In this document: positions 44,289 through 55,392 of the stretch, piece after piece
Position numbering within the stretch: the first letter of the stretch is position 1
Layout: each line of letters opens with the position of its first letter
Made by a program: the position numbers and the translations under genes
Assembly (NCBI GenBank): GCA_015501585.1
Contig: JADNRY010000021.1
Coordinates: forward strand, 388,108-452,107
Source of the DNA: Rhodocollybia butyracea
Lineage: Eukaryota; Basidiomycota; Agaricomycetes; Agaricales; Omphalotaceae
DNA length: 64,000 nucleotides
Direction of reading: 5' to 3'
The notes under the pieces: generated by a model
The model's input: the letters and a program-made list of their open reading frames with translations, nothing else
The model's database searches: none
Told to the model about the DNA's origin: nothing

Positions 44289-44691
44289 GTACTCGTCATG
44301 CTTGTAAACGAATCTGCTTTATTACGAATTGCTTTGGTGATTGTGACCATTTTTCTGTGCTGCGACGTATCATAATGCCACAAATTATCATTTATTGTAC
44401 TTGTGTATGTACTGCGAAGTAATTCCTGAAACCTTGGCTTTAGTTATCAAACTAGTACTTATACGAGTTTTGAGCGTCAAGGTCGAACATCGCCACAGTT
44501 TGCCACAGTACCGGCTCCAACTCTCCGACTCTCCCCATTCAGCATCGTCAAACGTCACAAGGTGTTGGATACCTCTTTTCTTGCTCTTTACTTAGCTATC
44601 CGCAGTTCTTCTCCCCGGGAAGTATAACACGGGAAGCTATTCCCCACAGAAACCGACTTATAAATATCGTCCACTTGCTAGTTCTTTTCAA
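44289..44691. other. Intergenic, nothing recognised
   Basis: No gene seen; it contains the 3' UTR of the CCHC gene and the promoter of the next gene. Confidence 0.5.
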
Positions 44692-45878
44692 ATGATCATT
44701 GACGAAAAGTTGATGCAACCACCACCCCCACCTTATTATTACTCACCGCCTCCAGCGTTTTCTGAGAACGCTGGAGGCAGCAGCACTGGTAGAAATGCGG
44801 CAGCAGAAGCGACGTTCTCGTCTTTACCGGCGCATTTGCTTCTACAGATTGTATATTCGACGTTTCCTCAGCAGGATGGGCGTTATGAAGGTGAAAGCAA
44901 GATTGAGCGACAAAGAAGAAACTTGTATTGGTTGGAAACGTCATTGCGATTGGTGAACAAATCTCTTTACATTGGCAAGTGCTTGTAAGTATAATTTGGT
45001 TAATCTACTTACATGTCCCTGTAGCGTGCATGCATATACTGCGATCTACGTATCTTCCAGCCTACGACTCACTCATCCGTGCACCGTATACTTCAGATCC
45101 CTTCTCGTCGCCCGCTAATCCGACTTCTTCCGGATCTGTTCGCCGTGAAATAGCCACGCTTGATCTTTTCATAGCGCTTTTGGCACACGAAGATGTTCTT
45201 CTTGATGCCACATCGTTGCATCTTCCACGTGAAGAAGCCTACAAAGATCTCTTTGACATGGTACAGCCTCGCAGTAGGCTTGAAGACCTGATACTCGAGG
45301 AAGGACTTAGAACGGGCTTGGTGTATGTGGGAAACGCACCCTCAGAGTCTTCAGCTACCGAACCTGTAGTGGCGGCACCTATTGCTATGGACTTGCCTGC
45401 TGTGGTATCTGTGAAAACAGAAAACATTCCCCCACAGCCATCGCCCTCTCCAACCAAAACTTCTTTCAATCCCTTCTCCCGATCATCGTATATCTCTTTG
45501 GCAAAGTCTAAAATGCGTCGAACCAATACACCACCAGGCACTCCTTCTCCTACATCTCCAGTTGATACTTCGACAGCTTCTTCGAGCCCAAAGTTGAAAT
45601 CACGAGTGAACCCTCTTCCTTTCGAGTCAATCGGGGTCTCTTTCTCTCCACGAAGCGTTGCGCTCATCTATATGCCTGCCGTGTCCTCCAATGGGGCATA
45701 TCATGGTAGCACTTTTGGTGCGTTGAGTGTTAGTATCACAGGCCCAACTGCAGCAGGAGGCTTCAAGGCTAAAAAGACACTAGTAGAAGTTGTGCGCGCA
45801 AGAGACGAACAGTTGGAAGTGAGTGCAAAGCGGCTTATCCAGGGTTTAGAAGAGGTAATGAGCGCTGGCGGAGTCTGA
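44692..45878 (+). CDS. Uncharacterised fungal protein, paralogue of 35832-37122
   Basis: Two exons, 44692-44974 and 45025-45878, about 378 aa. It shares with the gene at 35832 the N-terminus MIIDEKL...PPPPPY, FSSLPAHLLLQIVYSTFP, LYWLETSLRLV, CMHILRSTYLPAYDSLIRAP, LDLFIALLAHEDVLL, EEAYKDLFDMVQPRSRLEDL, PLPFESIGVSFSPRSVALIY, HGSTFGALSVS and RARDEQLEVSAKRLIQGLEE. The middle Ser/Pro-rich part is divergent. To keep the frame shown by the paralogue, the intron must start with GC (G then GCAAGT at 44975) rather than with the GTAAGT a few bases downstream. No function is known; the conserved F-box-like helix and C-terminal domain are the parts under constraint. Confidence 0.85.
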
Positions 45879-46122
45879 GGATGCGAGGCGGAAGATGGAC
45901 ACTTACTTACATTACCTTAATTGAAGCGGATTTAAAAGTCTTTGTCTGTATTCTAGTTTGAAGAACTGTAACTGTTACTTTTACTCAGTACTTATTACTA
46001 TAGCCAATAAACGCCAATTACTATTGCTGTGTCGTCCGACCTTTTTACGGCGGCAGTCAAATCACGAATGACAGGAGAAATTTGGTGTCTGTTTTATCCT
46101 CACCACCAACCCTTTCTTCTTC
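45879..46122. other. Short intergenic spacer
   Basis: 3' UTR and promoter only; nothing else seen. Confidence 0.5.
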
Positions 46123-48517
46123 ATGTCCTGCGTTTCCCTCTCTTCTCGTCATGACTCACGAACAACTCTGTACAATAAGTTATCTTTTCACTACTCGTAT
46201 TCGCTTTACCTCCTCGTTACCCTGGGAGCTTTTTCTCGGTTAGATTCCGTTTCAGCCGCTCCGACAACTCCTGGCCTGCTCCATTTTCGTGAATTTCAGA
46301 AAAGAGACAGTAGCAGTAATAACTCTACCAGAATATGGGTTGGCTTCTTTTCTTAACAAAATTATCCAACTGCTTCACCTGTACTTTTAATTTTAGGTTC
46401 CGATCGTCGTTATCGTCCTTGTGATTATGCTCATTCTGGCATACTTTTGGTCAAGAAGGTTCAACAATAATACGGCTGCACTCTCGCGGGCTTTGTCCAG
46501 TTTCAGTCGTGCAGCTCAAGTGGCGACTGGGTCTCATGTACCGCCCACAGAACTCACGGCTGCTCAACTGACCGGAACTACAAGTAGCACAACAACGAAC
46601 GGTAACGCGTCGACTGCTCGTCCGCGGAGAAATCCCCGTCGGACGCGAAGAACTCCGTCACAGATAAGTACCACGTCGCTGCCTGCATATATGAAGGAAC
46701 CGGGAGAACTGGAACTCGTCGTTACTCGGTAAGTTCCTAATCGTTAAAATAGCTTGTCAATAATCATTTACACGGTCTACAGTGGTCCTCAGGATATGGA
46801 AGATGTTCTCATAGAGGCTGAAGACGGAGAACAGTCAGCCGAAGACAGATATTCTCCTATGCCCGAGTCTCCTCATGATATGCCGCTGCTGGATGGAGAT
46901 GAATCTGCTGATGTCGCAGACCGGTCTGATGCTGCGCTTTTGCCCGAAGTGCATGAACAACCTCGTAGTCGCGACATTGATACTGGACGTAGGAATAGTG
47001 CAGACACAGGCGATTCAAGCTCCTTAGTTCTTGTTGATGGTAACGCCGCTTTGGATCCCCGCGGAGAAGCGCCTGCTTATTTTGAGGTGGTCGACTTGAA
47101 TGAAGAAGCCCAAAGGACTCCTGTTTCGCCTAGGCCAGCTTCACCGCCAATAACAAGTTCGCCAACAGCTTCGTCTTCTGCTGCTGCTGCTGCCACCACA
47201 AGGGGAACAAATAGGCGTTCTCTTCGTAATCTGTTTGGGTTCAGTGGCAATAGATTTCCTTTGCCCTCTCCACCTGGACTCCCGACTACTTCAGGTCAGA
47301 CACATGATCGTGTTGATTCAGGCGGCTCATTGTCGTTGACCTCGACACTGTCTCGCGTGTCCACTGCCAATCGTTCCAATCACCGACCTTCTCAATCCAC
47401 GTCCTCATCTTTCAGTGTTTCAAATCCTATGAACCGCAAAAAATCTTCCGCAACTCTCAACTCTAATCATCTGACCTCGCCTTCATCGATATCTCTCGCT
47501 TCTATATCTGCTCCGCTCACACATACGGTTGTCCGGACGGAGTTCACATACCCGAAAGCTGGACCTACGCCGGACCAGATTAAGCTGATATCAAGTAGAG
47601 AGGCGTTTTCGAGGTTTGGAGTGCCATATGGGGAGGATGCTATTGCATTTGCTGCGAGTACACAGGACTTGAATCCTCCCCCAGAGTTCGAGTCGTCTCC
47701 GCCTGCGTCCGGGTCGAGGCTTAGGTCACAGAGTCGTGCGACGGAGCCTGAAGAGTCTGGTGGGCGCTCAAGCGAAAGTAGCGGAGAAAGTCACCGGACA
47801 CATGATTCAAATGCCCTAGAAACTCCCGAAATACGTGTGCAGGAGAGCTCACGGCCGACTTCGCGCGTAGTCGAGCCTGATACACCTGATACCAGTGTCG
47901 AGTCACCATCACCCACAGTAGACGAGCCCAAGGAAACAACTGCATCTGCTGTAGATGATGCAGCTCACAACGCCGAGTCAGAACCTTCCAATAAAGACAT
48001 CAGTGTGCCCACGGAGGTTCCTGTGGCCTTGAGTGATGTATCGACGCATCCCCTTTCTGAGACTCATGCTGATAAAGTATACGTGCGTGCACCGTCAACA
48101 TCCGTGGCACATTCTAGTTCTCCAGCCCCTGGTCCCGTCTACCCGGTGGCGACACCATCGCTTTCCAAACTGCCACCCAGCTCTTTCCGCAGCCCACCCC
48201 CCGTGGAAGCCACACCCGCTCCTAGTTTCCGATCTCAATCTCGTGCTTCCTCCTTCAGATCTTTCGCCACTGCTCAAGAATCTGTAACCGATCTTGGCGT
48301 CCTAGGCGGTCCTGGGTTGGGTTCTGACACGCCAACCGCCTCAGATTCAGAATATTATTCAGAGCAAGAGTACTACTCTGAGCAGGAGACGGAGATGGAT
48401 GATGATGAATCGAGACCTGGGACGCCCACGGCGCCAGCACCTCCGACGGTATTGGAAGATCGTAGTCCTCGCCATACGTTAGAGGGCTCAGAGACCACTG
48501 TACGGGTCACAACATGA
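46123..48517 (+). CDS. Single-pass membrane protein with long disordered cytoplasmic tail
   Basis: Three exons: about 46123-46347, 46396-46730 and 46783-48517; about 760 aa. The N-terminus has a hydrophobic segment (YSLYLLVTLGAFS) that could be a signal sequence, then a short Ser/Asn-rich outer part and a strong span (PIVVIVLVIMLILAYFW) followed by basic residues. A conserved-looking segment TSLPAYMKEPGELELVV and EAPAYFEVVDL (PxY-like motifs) sits on the cytoplasmic side. The rest is Ser/Pro/Thr-rich and disordered, with RRSLRNLFGFSG and TVVRTEFTYPKAGPTPDQIK with ISSREAFSRFGVPYGEDAI as the only ordered-looking blocks. A near-repeat SEYYSEQEYYSEQ lies near the acidic C-terminus. PxY motifs often bind WW domains of Nedd4-type ligases, as in arrestin-like adaptors; that role here is inference. 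The family name is not known to me. Confidence 0.7.
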
Positions 48518-49267
48518 TTAAGTTTTCTCTTCTTCTCTACTTATACGCATGCGCTCCCCATTTATTCTCCATCCCGGACCTCTTCATTGTGACACCTATC
48601 TTATGTTATATCATTGCTTTCAAACTATTTGGGCTACACTTCGAATCTTTCTGCTTTGCTTGCTTTGTTCCTTGTGTAACCATCCATCCATCCCCTTTCC
48701 ATCCTCCACGACGTCACCATCCATCCTTCCATGACTGCCGCTACGCTCATATCCCCCATATCGCCAACATAGGTTGGCCACGTTTATAGATTTGAACTTA
48801 TGACTGTTTTCGCCTTCTCCGCCAAGTAGTCTCTACTCTCACGTTGTACTGCATGATACATTACTCAAACGGAAATTATCCTTCTCCCCAAGAAGTACCA
48901 TCCTGAGGCAAAAGAACCTTCCGAATTGTAAAGAAAACACCGGGACGGACGCACGTGCAAATAATTTCATTTATTGAATGTCATCCTCGATAGGTCAGTC
49001 GACAGGAGTACGACAAATATGTGGAGGTCTTGAGACTGTCTTATATAATGTGCTATCAGTGTTTTTCTATAGCTCCTGAAGAGAACTGAAAACACGAGTA
49101 TTCCAGACAGAAGCGAAATGATAACAGGTGGTAGGCCAAGTCCTTTCCCATGTAAACATGCCATCGGTATGTACATTAGGTCCGGTATCGTGGATAATAC
49201 AAACCTCGCATCGAGAATGGGATAAAGTATGCCCACGCATCTTCTCTTCCCATTTGTTCATTGAATT
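48518..49267. other. Intergenic, nothing recognised
   Basis: No gene seen. CATCCATCC-type C/T-rich words occur at 48680-48730. Confidence 0.5.
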
Positions 49268-50541
49268 ATGGAAACCTCCCAGCTTCTCCTCTACAGTGCA
49301 GTCACTGTTGCCTTGCTGCTCGCAGGATATCAGTTCGGAAAGCCAGTTGTGAAGAAGGTGTTTCCAGGACGATATGGGCGTCAGCGCGTGGATTACTTCA
49401 AATTATCTGGAGTACCTCCTCCTACTCCTCTACCCAATTTTGACGTGGACAAGGCTAAACCTAGGCCATATCGTCCGTTCCGATGGTCATACCACCAGAC
49501 GATGTGTACGTGCCATCGTTTACTGAAAGGGTCGCGTGAAATCTGACCCCTTATCAGCTCTGAAGAAAATGGAACCGGATTATTGGATCGAGCTGGAATC
49601 CACCTACCGCGAGCGTGTTGCACAAAGGAAAGCGTTGCACGAAAGGCATGGAAAAAAGATCATTGATGCTCTTCCTGGAAGTGAGCTTGCTTGTCGGGAA
49701 TTGATGGAGATGGTCGTCCAGTTCATCTGCGTCCGTTACCCTAAGCAGTTCCAGATTGATGAGCGTACGGGAATCTTGTACAACCGGATCTTGGGCACTC
49801 AGTCGAATATCGACCTGGAAAATCCACTAATGGTTATCAATGACAATGTGCCGGAAGACTTCCTGCTAACGCTTCCAGATCCAAAGACTGGTCTATACAC
49901 GATGGTAGCAGGTGTCTGCTGTTCGTCAATAGGCTGGAATGTGTCGACGAAGATCGGGAAACCGCTGAAGGACATTCACGATGTAGTCCCAGATTACAAG
50001 GAAAAGATGGAGTTTTCAATGGACAGGTGTGCCTGCTATCTACCATCCTAAATAATCTATACAACGATCACGCTGCAGATTTTTCTCGAAGATGCCATGC
50101 GAGAAGCCCATTCAGCGAGGATCTTGGGGCTTGGAGATTGGACAGCCACTTTGGCTTCAGTATGACGATCCCCACTTTGCTCTACGAAGCTTGCAGGATC
50201 CCAATCTGAAGGTTGAAGATATGTTCTTGCGAGTGGACTGGCAGACGCTTCGAAAACTTCCACGATCATGTTCCATTGTATTTAACTTCAAGGCCCTGTT
50301 CACTCCGTTTTCGAGTTTCCGAGATGAGCCGTATATTCCTCATATTGTGTTGAAAGTCCTCAAGGAAGGAGCTAAACCCTTGTTGACCTATAAGGGGACC
50401 TTTTTTGTGGAGCATAAAGCGATTCCGGCATTGGAAGGTTGGAGCAAAGAGCAGGAGATGAAAGGTTGGGTGCCTGAGAAATGGGAAGTTAGAACGTTGG
50501 AAGAAGATCCTTATTTTCCCGGTTGGGAGAAAACTATGTAG
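49268..50541 (+). CDS. HRQ family / DUF3445 protein (haem-dependent oxidative N-demethylase alpha-like)
   Basis: Fungal DUF3445 (HRQ) protein, about 385 aa in three exons. The N-terminal membrane anchor is METSQLLLYSAVTVALLLAG. Body blocks: PYRPFRWSYHQTM, KKMEPDYWIELESTYRERV, RERKALH-like RKALHERHGKKI, VQFICVRYPKQFQ, LPDPKTGLYTMVAGVCCSS, GWNVSTKIGKPLKDIH with VVPDYKEKMEFSMDRFF, PCEKPIQRGSWGLEI, EDMFLRVDWQTLRKLPRS and C-terminal VPEKWEVRTLEEDPYFPGW. The bacterial member HODM uses haem to N-demethylate amines; the fungal activity is not established. Introns at about 49505-49557 and 50026-50084. An inverted repeat starts 10 bases after the stop codon. Confidence 0.85.
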
Positions 50542-50550
50542 TGTTTATAT

Positions 50551-50708
50551 AATACTCACCTCGTCATCACACCAATCAATAGATGCAAGCCTGGTAAGAT
50601 GGGCCCCACATGCCAGGCCCCTCCCCTGGATTTGAGACTTTCCCTACATTGCGAGTATTTCTGTGAATAATTCCAGTTATTTTGGATAAGGTTAGAGTCC
50701 ACAGGACC
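50551..50708 (+). repeat. Inverted repeat arm A (pairs with 53214-53373)
   Basis: About 158 bp, with the core AAGCCTGGTAAGATGGGCC, CCACATGCCAGGCC, TTTCCCTACATTGCGAGTAT and AAGGTTAGAGTC, found in reverse complement at 53214-53373 with scattered mismatches. The arm begins right after the stop codon of the HRQ-family gene. Confidence 0.8.
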
Positions 50709-53100
50709 TTCATGTAAGCTACGTAAAACCGGTACAACAATGTTTCAGCAAATAATTACATCAATTTGCCAAGAGAACTCAGTGCTCAACCTGAGCAGGC
50801 TTGAGCTCGCTTATTGTTATTGAACACTGCCCGCCTGCGGTCCCGCCTTGTCATCGTTAATTGCAGCCCCTGCACAGATCCCGCCGTCTTCGACTCTTCA
50901 CCTACCCGGGCGCACTAGTTCCATAGTGCCTTCCCGTCCCGCTATTTATCTCCTGGACCGCTCCTCTCACAGTGTTTGCTGCCCATAAACCAAAAATGAG
51001 TGTATGCCAGCAGCGTGTCATTGGGTCTATGGAATACAAGTGTTCATCGGGTTTTGCATGCACAGTCCACCCAACTTTCTGTGCCAATTCACATTCAATT
51101 TATGTTCTAAGTTGACACCATGGACACAGGCAAGCCAAGGAATTCTATGCTCATACATCAGTGCCGGGCTGCGTGGGCGGCAGCACCGAGCAGTAAGTTG
51201 GGAGGTACAACCCCTCAACGGAAGCTACAGTCAAGATTTTACTAGTTTTGAAGGCCTCAGGACAATTGCAGAGTGCTCTAAATAATATTTCTGGAGAGCA
51301 ACCAGCTGGTGGCACTCTCTATTGAAGTAATGATTAAAAGTGTGCGATGCATTTCGATTCTTCGAAAACGGTCAGTGGGCGCTTAATGAAGACTTCCCGC
51401 CACCATCAGTCGGCATGCGCCTAAACCCCCGCCATTGAAGCTTGTAAGGTATTGGGCTCATGTACCGCAGGCGCACTACTTCTACTATGCTGCTATGCTT
51501 TACTCCTACTTAATTATGTAGTCACTTTATTTATTACTTTAGTTGCGCTTGCTCTGCACTTCAAAAGGTGATAAAGCTGAACATACTCTAGAACTACTGC
51601 TTGGATGCCAAATAAAACATATCTGAATTATAAAGAAGGAAATACAGACAACTTAACTGCAAATCTGAAATTTTGTAGCCTCTTGCGGCCTACATGTATG
51701 GATATTGGCCTTGACATTTAGTAAAATTGAGTATTTCGGGCACGATTTCTAGTGAAATAATTCACATGTAGAGGATTTAGCTAGCTTCGAGGACTCTTTA
51801 CAGTTGTATCTATAATGTGGCATGAGTTTTATATCTACTTAAATTTACAAGGTTGAAAAGTGTAGCGAAGACTGCCATATTTGCAGTGGCAGTTTGTGTT
51901 AAAGGTTCGAACAGCTGTATCTCAAGCATATGCGAAGCGATGCAATATAACTTATCTACACTAGCTCGTTACACTTAGTAGAAGATAGCTACAATAAAAA
52001 AAACAACCTAAAACTTCTTAGATTGACCTTGCTCAACGTCGCGAGCATTGAGGTCAAGTATCGGAGCGGCGGGCCGCACTCCGCTGTAAACTCTTCAAGG
52101 CATTCTTATGCGCAAATTCATGCTTTTTACAGAGAGAAAAAGGCAATCGGATATATTCCATGTCTATGTACATAACTATGTGATATGTATCGCAACTTTC
52201 AAACGTGGATATTCACCAGGCTGCTCTCCTACCAGTCATGTTGTTACCCGCATGTCGGTCAATACGAACATCAGTCAATACGAACGTCTTTAGCTGAATC
52301 TTCCCCTAGCAGTTTAAAGTGCTCTCCATTCCACAGACGACGACTGTGAGAGAAGGTGCCAGCAAAAAAAAAAAGAAAAAAACCAAGGAATGAAGGTAAC
52401 GAGGTGCGAAAGCATAGCGGTAGTGAGTGCAGATAAGATGAACACTTATCAATATTGGAATATGTTTCTTGAGCATCGGGACTACTACCCATTATACTGA
52501 ACTGGTGGATTATAGCATCGGAAGGAGAGATGTTAGTGACGGCGGTGAAGAAGGGCTGGATGTAGAGAGGTGACGGCGCCCGAGGACTGATATTAGGTGA
52601 CAGAAAGCCTGTTGTTTTGTTGAGGTTGTCGTGCGGGCTTCAGTCAAAATTGCATGGGTGAGGCACTGGAGAAGTCAAAATCCTTTTGCATCGGACTGAG
52701 ATATGAAAGGACTTGACGAACATCTGAGATTGCAGATGTCGATGGATTAGTTGGTTTGAAACAAAGAGGAAAGAAAAAAAGAACGTGTTAAATAAAAGAA
52801 AGAAATACGCGTAGCCCGTTCCTTGCATTTCCAGGGCATGAGCACGTAAAAAACCCTCAAAGTCTCTCAGCTAAGCATGCCTCCAAAGACAAATCTCGCT
52901 CAGCAGCGGGCGTTTCGAATTCTCGGTGCATGGGTACTCAAAAGTGTGCGAGTGCATGAGGTTGCATGAGGTAAAGCCTTTGAATAAAGCATGCTTGGTC
53001 TTAAAAAAAGGATAGCTCACCATTCTGCAATGTTACATACCTAGAAGTTCCAAAATAACGCCGGGGCGAAAGGCAGGACGATTATCTCGGAGCTCAGCGC
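50709..53100. other. About 2.4 kb between inverted repeat arms, no gene
   Basis: Largely AT-rich and without recognisable coding. The open stretch at 51004-51285 has no family signal. A 12-base A tract lies near 52362. The segment is enclosed by the arms at 50551-50708 and 53214-53373. Confidence 0.45.
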
Positions 53101-53101
53101 T

Positions 53102-53179
53102 TTATTATCAAGTCAGGGTTATCGGAACTGTACTCTAAGCGCTTAGTACTCAGTTCCGATAACCCTGACTTGATAATAA
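53102..53179. repeat. Perfect 29-bp hairpin with palindromic loop
   Basis: 29-bp arms at 53102-53130 and 53151-53179 are exact reverse complements (arm 1 begins TTATTATCAAGTCAGGG). The 20-base loop contains the palindrome CTAAGCGCTTAG. It lies just inside the inverted repeat arm B. It may be a small foldback transposable element or a terminator-like structure. Confidence 0.85.
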
Positions 53180-53213
53180 TTGCCGGGACTTTATCGCATC
53201 AATAATCTATAGA

Positions 53214-53373
53214 GACCTATAGACTCTAACCTTATAGATAATATTTGGAATTATTCGTGGAAATACTCGCAATGTAGGGAAAGTCAAAGATCCAGGGGAG
53301 GGGGCCTGGCATGTGGGGCCCATCTTACCAGGCTTACACTCATTGATAGGTGTGATGTCGAGGTGATAATACT
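53214..53373 (-). repeat. Inverted repeat arm B (pairs with 50551-50708)
   Basis: Reverse-complement copy of the sequence at 50551-50708 with some mismatches and small indels. It includes GGGGCCTGGCATGTGGGGCC and AATACTCGCAATGTAGGGAA. Confidence 0.8.
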
Positions 53374-53380
53374 GGGGCGC

Positions 53381-53520
53381 TCACATACCAGCGCCTGTAA
53401 AGTTGTAGACGAAAAAACTTGAAAAACTCGTTCTCTCCACAGACTCAGGACACGAGCCGAGTTCCTTGATATTGCCACTCATGATCACGGTAAAGTCGTC
53501 TGTGCTGAATCCATCTTCAC
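53381..53520 (-). pseudogene. Possible orphan C-terminal coding fragment
   Basis: The minus strand between about 53520 and the stop at 53381-53383 reads as a protein-like end containing STDDFTVIMSGNIKELGS and SFSSFFVYNFTGAGM. No start or upstream exon is visible because the F-box-like remnant begins at 53584. I recognise no family. Confidence 0.3.
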
Positions 53521-53583
53521 ACATTCAATGAAATATCCCTATCTTTCATCTTTGAATACGCAAAATTCTTCTTTTGTTCGCAG

Positions 53584-54573
53584 ATGACCCATTATCTATC
53601 TGGTTCACGCCTGGATGGACAGATTCAACTCGAAAATAGCGAGATATGCTTTCTTCGAACGCGTCTGTTCGAAGCAGAAACTCAAGTGCAAAGCCTCGAC
53701 GAAGAGCTGGAGCCGCCTGAAATCCACGTATTTACGAAAGCACCGCGACTAGGTCAGCTTCGCATTGACGAAGCTGATGGGGGGAACCAGGGAGTGACCA
53801 TCCTTGGTTCTTTGGTCCTGCCTTGGAATCAGCTCACTGATTTGCATGCTGCGTTCGATTATGCTTCAGCTAGATCGCTGTATATGGATATGTTTGCTCG
53901 CTTCAAAAATCTTGTCTACTTAACGCTTAGCAGTATGCATACGCCATCTGCGAGTAACGATCATCCTATAATCATGCCTAATTTGAAATCTCTCGATCTT
54001 TCAAGCGCACACCCATCCTACGTGCGGCATATTACAGCTCCTGTCCTCGAACACCTTGCCCTTTACTATCTAGACAACCAGAGTTTTGTTGCCGATGTCC
54101 TTAGTTTTCACAATCGATCCTCTACTGCTCTTTTGTCTTTGGCAATCACTGCACCTCTATATGCTGGCAGCCACTTCCTTTCTAAGAGCTTCTTAGCTAT
54201 TCTACCTGCATTTTTTACAGTCAAGTTGTTAAAGATGTTCTATGGCAAGGTTGAATATGCGTGTGATGATCCTGACATCAACGCTACACTTAAAGCATTA
54301 TCTTATGTCGAGGGTCGTTCAATCCTTCTCCCAAACCTTGTGTCCTTCGAGTATCATCAGAACTGGAGATATCATCGGGACTCGAGATACTGCCCTCTGG
54401 AGCTGGTGCCAATGGTCCTATCGCGGCGTATACCGAACCAGCCTGCTGCCACTGGTGAGACCAGAATACAGAGATTGCAGAAGGTAGTACTAGACTTTCG
54501 TTTGGAAGAGGAAACCAAGCAGATAGTCGGTATTCCAGGCTTAGAGTTGGTTTATAGTGAAAGGAATTTTTAG
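53584..54573 (+). pseudogene. F-box/LRR family protein lacking its F-box (internal deletion)
   Basis: A single open frame of 329 codons. The N-terminus carries ICFLRTRLFEAETQVQSLDE, the coiled-coil segment that in the large basidiomycete F-box family precedes the F-box. Directly after EELE it jumps to EIHVFTKAPRLGQLRI, which in that family begins the LRR-like half (then LVLPWNQLTDL, LVYLTLSSM, MPNLKSLDLSSAHPSYVRHI, ITAPVLEHLALYYL, LLPNLVSFEYHQN). The F-box (usual RLPPEILSEIF-type helix) and the region after it are missing, and the C-terminal end MVLSRRI...RLQKVVLDFRLEE is normal. I infer a deletion of several hundred bases that kept the frame. It may be a pseudogene or a protein without SCF docking. 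Confidence 0.65.
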
Positions 54574-54850
54574 GAGGCAGCAGTTGGGCAGCAGTGTAAA
54601 ATAGACAATAAGAGTGTTGAGAGCTTACAGGTCTGGTTAGTGCGGAGATATCTACATCTAGGAAACACATGCATGATGCAATATTCATGCAACGTCTACT
54701 ATGCTGTAAATTGGAGACATAGAAAACTCATAAACCCCACAGAATAAAATAATAATATAATTCGGGGCGAAATTTTACGTATACAGAATGTAGATTTAGC
54801 GGTAGTATGTAGTCTCAGCAAGTTGATCTAGACTCTCCCTCCACGGATGA
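54574..54850. other. Intergenic, nothing recognised
   Basis: No feature seen; AT-rich near 54740. Confidence 0.4.
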
Positions 54851-55319
54851 TCAAGGAGACACCACTAGCGCTAGCGAAACTCTCTTCGGAGACTGATCGA
54901 TACGCATAGCTAATTTGGTTCTCAGTTCATTGTATGCAGACTCAACAAGCCGGACAATATTGAGGCGAGTCGGAAATGGTAATATCAACCATTTGTGGAA
55001 TAAACGTCCAGTCAGACAGTGATAAGCGACCTTACTAGCTATATACATGAGACGTAGACGCGCTCTACATATGATTAAAGGTATATTATACTTACCGTTA
55101 GGTGGACACAGGCTACGAAGGCTGAGAGGACGTGAAGTAATCAAAACGTGAGAGATTAAAGTGTCCTCGATTCTGTCCTCGCATGCGGCAGAGCTGAAGA
55201 AAACTTTTTCGCGACGCGAACAATTTCCTCCTTACTGTACTTGACGAATCAGCGCGCCTGGCGTGACCGTGATTCGGGATATCACGCGTATCTATCTGTA
55301 AGCTATGCAGTTCTCCCAA
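54851..55319 (-). CDS. Possible small gene divergent from RPL31, unknown
   Basis: Minus-strand open stretches at 54851-55144 and 55113-55319 could be joined by an intron starting at GGTAAGTATA (about 55100) and ending near TATAGCTAG (about 55036). The last exon would encode a basic end with FHKWLILPFPTRLNIVRLVE and AYNELRTKLAMRIDQSPKRV. Frames of the first part are ambiguous and I recognise no family. It starts 73 bases from the RPL31 start on the other strand. Chance open frame is a serious alternative. Confidence 0.3.
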
Positions 55320-55392
55320 GCCACTATCAAGTCACGTGGATAAATTTGCTCTCGAATTCATCGCCGTTGCCCCCAACATCAAGACTCCTCCA

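Noticed and set aside
35832..45878. Biosynthetic or resistance gene cluster
   Set aside because: The genes between are unrelated housekeeping functions; only one RTA1 gene hints at lipid or drug response.
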